The position numbers were made by a program, and so were the translations under genes. From positions 1-51,825 of the forward strand of contig DJGZ01000086.1 in the NCBI GenBank assembly GCA_002433025.1: 51,825 nucleotides of DNA. Direction: 5' to 3'. The notes beneath the pieces are model-generated. The model did no database searches and was not told where the DNA came from. It was given only the letters and a program-made list of their open reading frames with translations. Positions 1 to 8,329 of this stretch are shown here, piece after piece; position 1 is the stretch's first letter, and every line of letters begins with the position of its first letter. This DNA comes from Bacteroidales bacterium UBA5833. GTDB lineage: Bacteria > Bacteroidota > Bacteroidia > Bacteroidales > Lentimicrobiaceae.

Positions 1-76
1 TTTGGCAAACTGATTAGTTACAAATTTTATAAACAAAACCTTAATTTTTTCAATACAATTCCTGTACAGGGAATGA

Positions 77-262
77 AAGGAAACATTTTTCCTTAAATTT
101 GAAGCAGGCATATTTCTTTCGGGATGGCGACATGGTTTGGCTTTTCTGAATAATATTTTTGCCTCTGGTGATTCCATTGCGGCAAGGGAAGAGTCTGGTA
201 TAACTCCGGATATCTCTTACGGTTCCGGCCTGGTGGAAGATCCGGGATTAAAATTAATATAA
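77..262 (+). pseudogene. possible 3'-terminal remnant of an unidentified gene
   Basis: A reading frame of 61 codons follows a TGA at 74-76 and closes with TAA at 260-262. It has no ATG, GTG or convincing TTG start. Its translation looks protein-like (FLSGWRHGLAFLNN, then FASGDSIAARE, ending in DPGLKLI), while bases 1-75 are AT-rich with stops in every frame. It could be the decayed tail of a flavoprotein-like gene or a chance open frame. I do not recognise the family. A TAAATTTG motif at 94-101 fits a Bacteroidota -7 element, so the stretch may instead be the leader of the doxX operon. Bases 1-76 show nothing else. Confidence 0.25.
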
Positions 263-281
263 TATAAGTTATTCATTCTGC

Positions 282-761
282 ATGAAATACTCTAAAACCG
301 GCTTGGTTGCACTTGTCGTACTCCGGCTTGCCACAGGATGGCACTTTTTTTATGAAGGGATGGTTAAAGTCCTGAATCCCGACTGGACCTCAAAGGCCTA
401 CCTGCTCGACTCCGGCGGGTTTCTGAAAAACATTTTTGAATGGATGGCATTGAACAGCAACGTATTGCAGGTTGTAGATTTTCTGAATGCCTGGGGCCTT
501 ACCCTGATCGGGCTATCCCTGTTGCTGGGTATCTTCTGCCGCGCCGGAGCTTTTGCCGGAATGCTGTTACTGCTTTTCTATTACCTGTCGCATCCGGCAT
601 TTCCGGGCATCGAATACCTGTTTCCGACCGACGGTAGTTATTTTATCATCAATAAAACACTTGTAGAACTCTTTGCCCTGTTTGTGATTTTTGCCTTTCC
701 TTCTGCACACATCATTGGATTGGAAAGGTTTTGGGCTGCGAAAAACAAAATACCTGAATGA
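282..761 (+). CDS. DoxX family integral membrane protein
   Basis: This 159-residue protein has about four hydrophobic segments: roughly residues 8-25, 60-80, 85-105 and 125-145. It opens with the G-W-H-F-F-Y-E-G pattern typical of DoxX proteins. The family includes the membrane subunit of archaeal thiosulfate:quinone oxidoreductase, but most bacterial members have no assigned reaction. The start is the first ATG. Its stop overlaps the ATG of the next gene in an ATGA junction, so the two are translationally coupled. Because it heads an operon of exported Gfo/Idh/MocA dehydrogenases, it may pass electrons from them to the quinone pool. That role is inference only. Confidence 0.85.
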   Translation: MKYSKTGLVALVVLRLATGWHFFYEGMVKVLNPDWTSKAYLLDSGGFLKNIFEWMALNSNVLQVVDFLNAWGLTLIGLSLLLGIFCRAGAFAGMLLLLFYYLSHPAFPGIEYLFPTDGSYFIINKTLVELFALFVIFAFPSAHIIGLERFWAAKNKIPE

Positions 762-2323
762 AAAAGGATGAGCAAAAAGATAAAAAAGGGATCAGCCGGC
801 GCGATGTGCTGGCCGGTCTGGCTTCACTTCCGGTGCTTGGCGCATTGGGCTATGGGCTGTTTCTTCACACAAGCGAGCGGAACAAGTACAAGTCAGGCCT
901 CCTGAAAGGAGTAAAACCGGTTTTACCGTCAGGGATTCCTCCACTGGTTGAGGGCCCGGTTTTACGCCTGGGAGTTGTCGGTTCGGGCGGCCGGGGAATG
1001 TATATCATGAAAGCCCTGGGATTCGTTCGTCCCGAGCGGATCGACGATTGGGAAGCGCGGGCAGCCACCGACAAGTACTGGAGGGATTACCTGGATGAAT
1101 TCATGGCCCAGGAGCAACTGAATGTGAGGGTTACCGCGGTTTGCGATGTATTCGGCAAGCATGCCGCCCAGGGAATAGCCGCCGGTTCCAACCTTTACCG
1201 CAACGGGCAGTCGGGTGAAATGGCGGATGCACCCCGCCGGTTCCTTACTTATCAGGAATTATGCGCCTCCCCCGATGTAGACGCGGTGATTGTTGCCACC
1301 CCCGACCATCTGCACGTGCCGGTTGCCCTCGAAGCGGCCCGTAACGGAAAGCATGTTTACTGTGAAAAGCCTTTGTCATGGACGGTTGAGGAGACATTTG
1401 AGGCCAGGAAAGTAGTAAGGGATACCGGCATCGTATTTCAATTGGGGCACCAGGGCAGGCAGACCGAAAGCTACCAGGTGGCGAAATCCCTGATTGAACA
1501 GGATGTTATCGGCAAGATATCGCTGATTGAAGTCTGTACAAACCGAAACGACCCCAATGGTGCATGGGTTTATGATATTGATCCTGAGGCCAATGAAAAT
1601 ACCATTGACTGGAAACAGTTTATCGGCCCGGCCCCGTGGCACGATTTCAGCCTGGAACGCTTTTTCCGCTGGCGTTGCTGGTGGGATTACAGCACTGGCC
1701 TGAGCGGGGATCTGTTCACCCATGAATACGATGCCCTCAACCAGATACTTGGCCTGGGCATCCCGCATTCGGCCATGGCTTCGGGGGGGATTTATTTTTA
1801 CAAGGATGGCCGTACTGTGCCCGATGTACTCAATATGGCCTTCGAATACCCTGAGCGGGACCTTACCCTGCTCTACAGCGCCACCCTGAGCAGCGAAAAA
1901 AACCGGGGCAAGAGCATTATGGCCCACGATGCCTGGATGGAGCTTGATGAAACCCTCACCGTATATCTCGACAGAAGTTCCACCCGCTACAAAGACCAGA
2001 TTGAACAGGGATTGCTGGAGCCAAATAAACCCATCTTCTCTTATGTTCCCGGGCAGGATAAAATTGATGCCATCACAACCCCGACCGAGAAATATTTTGC
2101 CGGCAGGGGACTGCTCTACACTTACCGTGACGGAAAGGCGGTAGATACCACACACCTGCACCTGCGCGAATGGCTGAACTGCATCCGGCTGAACAACGGA
2201 ACAAAGCCCAGCTGCGATATTGATCAGGCTTTTGAAGAAGCGATTACTGCCCACATGGGGACCATCTCATACCACGAGAAGAGACGTACCTTCTGGGATG
2301 CAATCAATGAGCGCATTGTATGA
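758..2323 (+). CDS. Gfo/Idh/MocA family oxidoreductase with Tat signal
   Basis: A 521-residue NAD(P)-dependent dehydrogenase-type protein. The N-terminus carries a twin-arginine motif (ISRRDVLAG, about residues 12-20) and a hydrophobic stretch, so it is predicted to be exported folded with its cofactor. The Rossmann glycine motif follows (LGVVGSGGRGMYI, about residues 71-83), then the family signature GKHVYCEKPLS with the catalytic-region Lys. The C-terminal half is the alpha/beta substrate domain. Family members oxidise sugar hydroxyls, and several make 3-keto-glycosides. It overlaps doxX by 4 bp and lies 16 bp ahead of the next oxidoreductase. Substrate unknown. Confidence 0.9.
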   Translation: MKKDEQKDKKGISRRDVLAGLASLPVLGALGYGLFLHTSERNKYKSGLLKGVKPVLPSGIPPLVEGPVLRLGVVGSGGRGMYIMKALGFVRPERIDDWEARAATDKYWRDYLDEFMAQEQLNVRVTAVCDVFGKHAAQGIAAGSNLYRNGQSGEMADAPRRFLTYQELCASPDVDAVIVATPDHLHVPVALEAARNGKHVYCEKPLSWTVEETFEARKVVRDTGIVFQLGHQGRQTESYQVAKSLIEQDVIGKISLIEVCTNRNDPNGAWVYDIDPEANENTIDWKQFIGPAPWHDFSLERFFRWRCWWDYSTGLSGDLFTHEYDALNQILGLGIPHSAMASGGIYFYKDGRTVPDVLNMAFEYPERDLTLLYSATLSSEKNRGKSIMAHDAWMELDETLTVYLDRSSTRYKDQIEQGLLEPNKPIFSYVPGQDKIDAITTPTEKYFAGRGLLYTYRDGKAVDTTHLHLREWLNCIRLNNGTKPSCDIDQAFEEAITAHMGTISYHEKRRTFWDAINERIV

Positions 2324-2339
2324 TTAAAAACAAAAGCAG

Positions 2340-3407
2340 ATGAACCTGACAGTCACACAGCCGGGGCACATTATACCGACAGGAATCGCTGGTTTCGGGT
2401 ATTCCGGAAAGGTGTTTCATGCACCTTTTGTCCATGCGCACGCGGGCTATCGTTTGTCTGCTTTTGTTACTACCGGAAATGAAGCGGCTCAACTGTATCC
2501 TTCTGCAAAGATTTACCGGAGTTTTAAGGAGATCCTCGCGGCTGAAAACCTTGAGCTGATTGTCCTGTGCACCCCGCACCCGCTGCATGTTTCTCAGGCC
2601 ATTGAGGCCATGAGGGCAGGCAAGCATGTGGTGATCGAAAAGCCAGTGGCTATGAACAGCCGTGATGCCGGGAAGCTGATCAGTGCCGCTTCGGAAACGG
2701 GCAGGCAGTGGTTCCCCTATCATAACCGGCGATGGGATGGAGATTTTCTTACCGTCCGTCAGCTGATCTCATCCGGCGTCCTCGGGCATATCGTTGAGTT
2801 CAGATCGCACTTCGACCGGTATAATCCGGTAGTCGGAAGGGCCGGATGGCGGTACCTCGATGATGACGGGGGCGGAACCCTTTTTGATCTCGGGCCTCAC
2901 CTGATCGATCAGGCGGTTGCCCTTTTCGGGAAACCGGATTCGGTATGGTGTAAATTATATCGCCAGCGGAAGGAGAGCAAAGCATCCGACGGCTTTGACC
3001 TGAAACTTTTTTACCATGAAACCACGGTTTCACTGGGTGCCGGAGTGTTTATGGCGGAACCGGGCCCGCGGTTTGTGGTGCATGGCACAAAGGGTTCATT
3101 TATCAAATATGGCACGGATCCGCAGGAAGCCCGGTTGAAAAACGGCCGGAAAGCCGGTACCCCGGCAACCGGCAGAGAGCTGAAAAAGCATTACGGTACG
3201 CTCACCACAGTCAGCGACGGGGTGAAAAAACGTCAGCGGATCCCGACATTAGAAGGGAATTATCTGAGTTTTTATGATAATGTTTATAATGTTCTCACAT
3301 CAGGACAGGCGCCTGAGGTAAGCCGGGAAGACGCCATGTCTAACCTTCAGATTACCGAAGCTGCCATCCGGAGTAATGCTGAAGGCAGGATCGTTGCCCT
3401 TGTTTAA
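2340..3407 (+). CDS. cytoplasmic Gfo/Idh/MocA family oxidoreductase
   Basis: A 355-residue oxidoreductase with no signal peptide, so predicted to act in the cytoplasm, unlike the two other Gfo/Idh/MocA proteins of this operon. The N-terminal motif GIAGFGYSGKVFHAPF resembles the YdgJ/IolW subgroup, which includes NADP-dependent scyllo-inositol dehydrogenases. The signature GKHVVIEKPVA follows about 100 residues in, and HNRRWDGDF and GGGTLFDLGPHLIDQA are typical of the substrate domain. It may handle the product of the exported enzymes after uptake. That division of labour is inferred from the differing targeting signals. Confidence 0.9.
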   Translation: MNLTVTQPGHIIPTGIAGFGYSGKVFHAPFVHAHAGYRLSAFVTTGNEAAQLYPSAKIYRSFKEILAAENLELIVLCTPHPLHVSQAIEAMRAGKHVVIEKPVAMNSRDAGKLISAASETGRQWFPYHNRRWDGDFLTVRQLISSGVLGHIVEFRSHFDRYNPVVGRAGWRYLDDDGGGTLFDLGPHLIDQAVALFGKPDSVWCKLYRQRKESKASDGFDLKLFYHETTVSLGAGVFMAEPGPRFVVHGTKGSFIKYGTDPQEARLKNGRKAGTPATGRELKKHYGTLTTVSDGVKKRQRIPTLEGNYLSFYDNVYNVLTSGQAPEVSREDAMSNLQITEAAIRSNAEGRIVALV

Positions 3408-3424
3408 CTTTAAATGTAAAAAAT

Positions 3425-4276
3425 ATGTCTGATCGCCGCGATTTTTTGAAGTCACTCACCCTGGTCTCAGGCTCGGTTGCCCTGGGTTTATCTTCCGGTT
3501 GCAGGAACACTTTGAAGCAGAAAAAACTCCTTGCCGGGATTCAGTTATGGACATTGAGGGATGAGATGGGCAAAGACCCGGAGGGAACGCTGAAAAAACT
3601 GGCCGTAATGGGTTATGATACGCTTGAGGCCTATGGTTTTGATGGACAATTCTATGGCCGGGAAGCAATAGCGTTTGCCCGTTTTTGTGCTGAACTGGGC
3701 CTGAAACTGATCAGCAGTCATACCGGGATTACGGATGAAAATGCTTCGGCTTATGCTCAGGTCGCTGCCGAAGCCGGCCTTGAATACCTGATACTGCCTT
3801 CTATGATGGGCAGGCCTGAGAATAGCGCTGATGATTTTAAGCGGGCCGCCGGAGAAATGAACCGTATCGGAGCTGCCTGTAAACAAGCCGGAATAAAATT
3901 TGGCTATCATAACCATGATTTTGAATTCCGCGAACTTGACGGAAAACTGCCTTATCATATTTTGCTGGAGGAGACCGATCCGTCTCTGGTGTCGTTTCAG
4001 CCCGATCTGTACTGGATGTTAAAGGCCGGGCAGGATCCGCAGGAATATTTCCCTGCCTTTCCCGGGCGCTTCACCACATGGCATCTTAAGGATATAGGGA
4101 ATGATGGGGATAGTTGCATCATTGGGAACGGGTCGGTTGATTTTAAAGGATACCTGATGGATCGTGATCAGGCCGGACTTGAGTATATTTTTGTTGAACA
4201 GGAGCAGTATGCCGAAGGCCTGCCGCTTTATTGTGCAGAACAGAGTTTGTTATATATTCGGAAGAATTTGATGTAA
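3425..4276 (+). CDS. sugar phosphate isomerase/epimerase-type TIM barrel, Tat lipoprotein signal
   Basis: A 283-residue AP-endonuclease-2-like TIM-barrel protein (xylose isomerase-like superfamily). The N-terminus combines a twin-arginine motif (DRRDFLKSL, residues 3-11) with a lipobox ending LSSGC, which puts the lipidated Cys at residue 26; it is therefore predicted to be a Tat-exported lipoprotein. The barrel starts near LLAGIQLWTLRDEM. Metal-ligand-type residues occur in KFGYHNHDFEF and in TWHLKDIG. Relatives in Bacteroides keto-sugar clusters act as lyases, hydratases or epimerases on oxidised glycosides, and the neighbours here suggest the same. The exact reaction cannot be read from the sequence. 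Confidence 0.88.
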   Translation: MSDRRDFLKSLTLVSGSVALGLSSGCRNTLKQKKLLAGIQLWTLRDEMGKDPEGTLKKLAVMGYDTLEAYGFDGQFYGREAIAFARFCAELGLKLISSHTGITDENASAYAQVAAEAGLEYLILPSMMGRPENSADDFKRAAGEMNRIGAACKQAGIKFGYHNHDFEFRELDGKLPYHILLEETDPSLVSFQPDLYWMLKAGQDPQEYFPAFPGRFTTWHLKDIGNDGDSCIIGNGSVDFKGYLMDRDQAGLEYIFVEQEQYAEGLPLYCAEQSLLYIRKNLM

Positions 4277-4293
4277 CCTTAAAAGTCAGGAAG

Positions 4294-5778
4294 ATGGAAG
4301 AAAAATCCAACACAAACAACGGAATGGACCGTCGTCAGTTTATACGCAACACCGCGTTGACGGCTGCCGGTTTTATGATCATGCCCAGTCATGTGATTTC
4401 GGGCCTGGGCCACATCGCGCCAAGCGATAAGCTGAACATCGTGGGCATAGGTGTGGGCGGCCGCGGCGGTGGAGTTATCCGCGCGGTAAGTAGTCAGAAT
4501 ATCATTGCCCTGTGCGATGTTGACTGGAAGTATTCAAAGAAGATTTTTGAAGAGTTTCCGGATGCGAAAAAGTACTACGACTGGCGCAAAATGTTTGATG
4601 AGCTTGGTAAATCCATTGATGCCGTGGTGGTTGGTACCCCTGACCATACCCATGCCATCATCAGCATCAATGCCATGAAGATGGGCAAGCATGTCTACTG
4701 TGAGAAACCGCTGACGCATTCGGTATGGGAATCGAGGCAGATGGCTGAGATCGCCCGTGAATACAAAGTGGCAACCCAGATGGGAAACCAGGGGAATTCA
4801 GGCGAAGGCATCCGGCAGGTGTGCGAGTGGGTCTGGGACGGAGCCATAGGCGAAGTACGTGAAGCACACGCCTGGACCAATCGCCCGATCTGGCCGCAGG
4901 GGCTTGAACGTCCGAAAGAGGTTATGCAGGTGCCCGATACCCTCAATTGGGATCTTTTCCTGGGCCCGGCAAGGGAGCGTCCTTACCACTCTATTTATAC
5001 ACCCTGGAACTGGCGTGGCTGGTGGGATTTCGGAACCGGAGCACTCGGCGATATGGCCTGCCACATCATGGACCCGATTTTTATGTCGCTCAATCTGAAA
5101 TATCCCGTGAAGGTGCAGGGGACCTCCTCGCAGTTTAACACCGAATCCCCTCCTTTGGCTGAAGTGGTAAAATATATTTTCCCGGCAAGGGAAAAGTTTC
5201 ACAAACTGAAAATGCCGGAAGTCAGTGTAACCTGGTGGGATGGCGGGCTGCTGCCTCCCCGTCCCGAAGAGTTGCCCGATGGTGAAATCATGGGCAGGGA
5301 TTCAAATGGAGGCTGTTTGCTTATCGGAAGCAAAGGGAAAATCATGACAGGGTGCTATGGCAAGGATCCCTTCCTGCTGCCGCTCGATTATGATAAGGAC
5401 TATAAACGTCCGGCCCCTTCCATGCGCAGGGTCACCACAAGTCATGAGATGGATTGGGTGAGGGCATGCAAGGAAAGTCCGGCAAGCAGGGTGGAAGCCA
5501 GCTCGCATTTCGGCTACTCCGGGCCTATGAACGAAATGGTGGTGATGGGCGTTGTGGCCGTCAGATTGCAGGACCTGAAGCGTGAACTGTTGTGGGACGG
5601 CGAAAACATGCGTTTCACAAACATCAGCGACAACGATGAGATCAGGGTGGTGAAGAGCGATAAATTTGAGGTGATCGACGGGCATCCCCACTTTGATACC
5701 CAACACGAAACCATGAATGCAAAAGCTGCGGCGGAGGAATATATCCGGCATACGTACCGTGAGGGCTGGACGATGTAA
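4294..5778 (+). CDS. Gfo/Idh/MocA family oxidoreductase with Tat signal
   Basis: This protein has about 494 residues from the ATG at 4294. A second in-frame ATG at 4324 would start directly at MDRRQFIRN and is almost as plausible. The frame is open upstream to 4231, but that extension overlaps the preceding gene and lacks a signal sequence. A twin-arginine motif (DRRQFIR) and hydrophobic stretch predict Tat export. The Rossmann motif is GIGVGGRGGGVI and the signature is GKHVYCEKPLTHS. GWWDFGTGALGDMACHIMD is typical of the large exported Bacteroidota/Planctomycetes subgroup. Substrate unknown; likely a glycoside or its keto form, given the neighbours. Confidence 0.9.
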   Translation: MEEKSNTNNGMDRRQFIRNTALTAAGFMIMPSHVISGLGHIAPSDKLNIVGIGVGGRGGGVIRAVSSQNIIALCDVDWKYSKKIFEEFPDAKKYYDWRKMFDELGKSIDAVVVGTPDHTHAIISINAMKMGKHVYCEKPLTHSVWESRQMAEIAREYKVATQMGNQGNSGEGIRQVCEWVWDGAIGEVREAHAWTNRPIWPQGLERPKEVMQVPDTLNWDLFLGPARERPYHSIYTPWNWRGWWDFGTGALGDMACHIMDPIFMSLNLKYPVKVQGTSSQFNTESPPLAEVVKYIFPAREKFHKLKMPEVSVTWWDGGLLPPRPEELPDGEIMGRDSNGGCLLIGSKGKIMTGCYGKDPFLLPLDYDKDYKRPAPSMRRVTTSHEMDWVRACKESPASRVEASSHFGYSGPMNEMVVMGVVAVRLQDLKRELLWDGENMRFTNISDNDEIRVVKSDKFEVIDGHPHFDTQHETMNAKAAAEEYIRHTYREGWTM

Positions 5779-5887
5779 CGGAGGATAGGCCCCGGCGCGC
5801 TGCCGCCACCTGCCGGAAAAGAGGTATTTGCCTGGCAGTTGATTTCAAAAGTTAACCGAATCATTGAGTAACCTAAAACCAAATCAG

Positions 5888-6646
5888 ATGAAAAAAGTAA
5901 TGTTGATGTTTGCAGTGTCTTTTGCATTGTTTTCGTGCAATCAGCCGGGGACAAAGCCCGGAGATGAAAAGGCAGAGACTCCGCTGGTGAATGCGCTTAC
6001 CGATGCCGAAATTGCCGATGGATGGATGCTTCTCTTTGATGGAGAAACCCCGGGCAAATGGCGCGGATATGGCAAGGATTATTTTCCCCAGGGGTGGGTG
6101 GTTGAAGACAGTACCCTGCGGTGCATTGGCTCCGGAAGGGGAGAGGCCGGATCACTCGAAGGGGGTGACATTATCTACGACGAGAAGTTTCAGAATTTTG
6201 AGCTGACCCTTGAATGGAAAATATCCCCGGGCGGTAACAGCGGTATTTTGTACCTTGCTCAGGAACTGCCTGACATGACTATCTGGCAGACAGCTCCCGA
6301 GATGCAGGTGCTCGACAATACTACCCATCCTGACGGCCGCGACGGCCTCCACAGCGCCGGTGCACTCTACGATATGATCGGCGTGCCCCAGGACAAGGTA
6401 AAACCGGTTGGTGAATGGAACCAGGTAAAATTACTGGTTTTCAAAGGCCTGGTTGAGCATTGGCTGAACGGTGAAAAAGTGGTGGAATACCATTTGTGGA
6501 CGCCCGAATGGAATGAGATGGTGGCCAAAAGCAAATTCCCCCAATATAATCCCGATTGGGCTAATGTCGCGCAGGAAGGATTTATCGGACTGCAGGACCA
6601 CGGCGATGACGTATGGTACAGGAATATCAAAATCAGGAAACTATAG
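5888..6646 (+). CDS. DUF1080 (3-keto-disaccharide hydrolase-type) lipoprotein
   Basis: A 252-residue protein. The start is the ATG at 5888, because it gives a clean lipoprotein signal (MKKVMLMF through ALFSC, lipidated Cys about residue 17). The remainder is one DUF1080 jelly-roll domain with hallmarks DGWMLLFDGETPGKWRGYG, WKISPGGNSGILY, PEMQVLDN and GFIGLQDHG. Family members bind or cleave 3-keto-glycosides in Bacteroides clusters that pair them with Gfo/Idh/MocA enzymes. It is probably the last gene of the operon; the 109-bp gap before it shows no clear terminator, and a strong hairpin follows it. Confidence 0.88.
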   Translation: MKKVMLMFAVSFALFSCNQPGTKPGDEKAETPLVNALTDAEIADGWMLLFDGETPGKWRGYGKDYFPQGWVVEDSTLRCIGSGRGEAGSLEGGDIIYDEKFQNFELTLEWKISPGGNSGILYLAQELPDMTIWQTAPEMQVLDNTTHPDGRDGLHSAGALYDMIGVPQDKVKPVGEWNQVKLLVFKGLVEHWLNGEKVVEYHLWTPEWNEMVAKSKFPQYNPDWANVAQEGFIGLQDHGDDVWYRNIKIRKL

Positions 6647-6665
6647 AGACACAACTGACTTAACA

Positions 6666-6697
6666 ACAAGAGGCCGGAATCACTTCCGGCCTCTTGT
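6666..6697. terminator. bidirectional hairpin terminator between the DUF1080 gene and metK
   Basis: A perfect 14-bp stem (6666-6679 with 6684-6697) around a 4-base loop lies between two convergent genes. There is only a short T-rich stretch on the plus side. Position and symmetry fit a shared transcription end. Confidence 0.75.
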
Positions 6698-6727
6698 CGT
6701 TTAAACCTGTATCTGCAGGGATTTGCA

Positions 6728-8053
6728 CTATAATCCGAAAGCAGCCCTGATCTTTTCAACGTAATCGGTTTCTTCCCAGGCGAAAAGCTTAACCTTTTTG
6801 AAGTGCCTGATGATACCGTCTTCGGTTCTGTTATAGGTTTCGCCGTTGCTGTAGTATACCTCTACTTCTTCAAAACGCGGGTCGCGGCCGAAGTGGCCAT
6901 AACTGGCCGTCGGGGTATAAATGGGGTTGCGAAGGCCGAAGCGGTTGATGATGCTGTATGGCCTCAGATCGAAGATTTTTTTTACTTTTTCAGCAATCCT
7001 GCCGTCAGGTAAGGGTTTGCCATCTGCATCTGTAACTTTGCAGGTGCCATAAGTGTTGACATAAACGCCAACCGGTTCGGCAATACCGATGGCATAAGCC
7101 AGCTGCACCAGTACTTCGTCAGCTATGCCGGCAGCCACCAGGTTTTTGGCAATATGACGGGCCGCATAGGCTGCCGACCGGTCGACCTTTGAAGGGTCTT
7201 TGCCGGAAAATGCGCCGCCGCCATGGGCGCCTTTGCCCCCATAGGTATCGACAATAATCTTACGTCCGGTCAGTCCCGTGTCGCCGTGGGGCCCGCCAAT
7301 CACAAATTTGCCTGTAGGGTTGACATGTAAAATGAAGTTGCCGTCAAACAGTTTCTGAATGTTGTCAGGAAGTGTGGCAATTACGCGTGGCAACAATATG
7401 TTCCGGATATCATTTTCGATGGCGAGGCGCATTTTTTCATCCCCTTCTTTTTCGGGCAGGGTATTGTCGGCAAAGTCATCGTGCTGTGTTGAAATCACAA
7501 TGGTATCAATGCGCACCGGATGGTTGTTGTCGTCGTACTCTATGGTAACCTGCGATTTGGCATCCGGCCGCAGGTAGGTCATTGTTTTACCTTCCTTGCG
7601 GATGGCAGCCAGTTCCTGAAGCAGGATGTGAGCCAGTTCAATGGGCATGGGCATGAGGTTCTTCATGTCGCGGGTGGCATATCCGAACATCATTCCCTGA
7701 TCTCCGGCACCCTGGTTTTCAGGATCGCTGCGGACTACGCCGCGGTTGATATCAGCCGATTGCTCATGAAGCGTGGAAATAATACCGCAGGACTCTCCTT
7801 CAAAACGGTATTCATTTTTTGTGTAACCGATTTCTTTGATGGTTTTACGGACTACCTTGTGAAGGTCGACATAGCCTTCAGTAAGCACTTCCCCGCTGCA
7901 AACGGTAAGCCCTGTAGTCACCAGTGTTTCGCAGGCGACTTTCGAATTGGGGTCAAATCGGAGAAACTCGTCGAGCAATGCATCAGATATCTGATCGGCA
8001 ACCTTGTCGGGATGCCCTTCCGAAACGGATTCGGATGTAAATAAATAGGACAT
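6728..8053 (-). CDS. metK: S-adenosylmethionine synthetase
   Basis: A 441-residue methionine adenosyltransferase, making SAM from ATP and methionine in the cytoplasm. It opens with the GHPDK motif at residues 13-17 and contains the ATP/phosphate-binding segment GPHGDTGLTGRK and the GGGAFSGKDPSKVDRS loop. It is longer than the roughly 385 residues of the Escherichia coli enzyme, as is usual in Bacteroidota, with extra residues in the middle and C-terminal thirds. Expression is probably controlled by SAM itself through the riboswitch-like element in its 5' leader. It stands alone between a shared terminator and its own promoter. Confidence 0.98.
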   Translation of the reverse strand: MSYLFTSESVSEGHPDKVADQISDALLDEFLRFDPNSKVACETLVTTGLTVCSGEVLTEGYVDLHKVVRKTIKEIGYTKNEYRFEGESCGIISTLHEQSADINRGVVRSDPENQGAGDQGMMFGYATRDMKNLMPMPIELAHILLQELAAIRKEGKTMTYLRPDAKSQVTIEYDDNNHPVRIDTIVISTQHDDFADNTLPEKEGDEKMRLAIENDIRNILLPRVIATLPDNIQKLFDGNFILHVNPTGKFVIGGPHGDTGLTGRKIIVDTYGGKGAHGGGAFSGKDPSKVDRSAAYAARHIAKNLVAAGIADEVLVQLAYAIGIAEPVGVYVNTYGTCKVTDADGKPLPDGRIAEKVKKIFDLRPYSIINRFGLRNPIYTPTASYGHFGRDPRFEEVEVYYSNGETYNRTEDGIIRHFKKVKLFAWEETDYVEKIRAAFGL

Positions 8054-8111
8054 TATCAGAGAATTTATTTGTATAAAAAATAAAATGGAATCAATTGATC
8101 AATGGCGGGAA

Positions 8112-8161
8112 CTGCTTTAGCATTTTTTTTAATGGTTGCAATCAATCAAATCTTTCCATTC
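8112..8161 (-). ncRNA. SAM-II-type riboswitch in the metK leader
   Basis: Read on the minus strand, the metK leader holds AATGG (8160-8156) pairing with CCATT (8135-8131). The loop between them begins GATTTG and ends ATTGCAA, an A-rich linker follows, and the 3' segment is GCTAAAGCAG (8121-8112). These blocks, in this order and spacing, are the conserved features of the SAM-II aptamer: a GAUUUG...UUGCA loop inside P1 and a GCUAAA tail forming the pseudoknot. It sits about 12 bases after the predicted transcript start and 58 bases before the metK ATG. The gene makes the ligand, which supports the call. I could not resolve the pseudoknot pairing by eye. Confidence 0.8.
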
Positions 8162-8178
8162 CGGGATAACCGGCGTTG

Positions 8179-8186
8179 CAAAGGTA
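8179..8186 (-). promoter_or_regulatory. metK promoter -7 element
   Basis: TACCTTTG on the minus strand matches the Bacteroidota -7 consensus TAnnTTTG exactly. No clear -33 TTTG was found. It would start transcription near 8173, just ahead of the riboswitch. Confidence 0.6.
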
Positions 8187-8252
8187 GAAATTTTTATGAA
8201 ATGATTGCGGAAGTTTAAAAAAGGGAGGGATGATTTAATGTTCTTCGGAAGA

Positions 8253-8279
8253 TCAGGCATGGGACTTATTCATGCCTGA
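8253..8279 (-). terminator. possible hairpin terminator after gldA
   Basis: A 9-bp perfect stem (8253-8261 with 8271-8279) with a 9-base loop lies 51 bp after the gldA stop. It lacks a U-tract on the minus strand, so termination is uncertain. Confidence 0.4.
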
Positions 8280-8329
8280 ACATCATTTTTAACCAATTCA
8301 TGTAATATCCCGATAAGAAATTGCTGAAG

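Noticed and set aside
1376..2254. 292-codon open frame on the minus strand
   Set aside because: It lies entirely opposite a well-supported Gfo/Idh/MocA gene and has no recognisable motif.
4798..5202. 134-codon minus-strand open frame
   Set aside because: Antisense shadow of the third Gfo/Idh/MocA gene.
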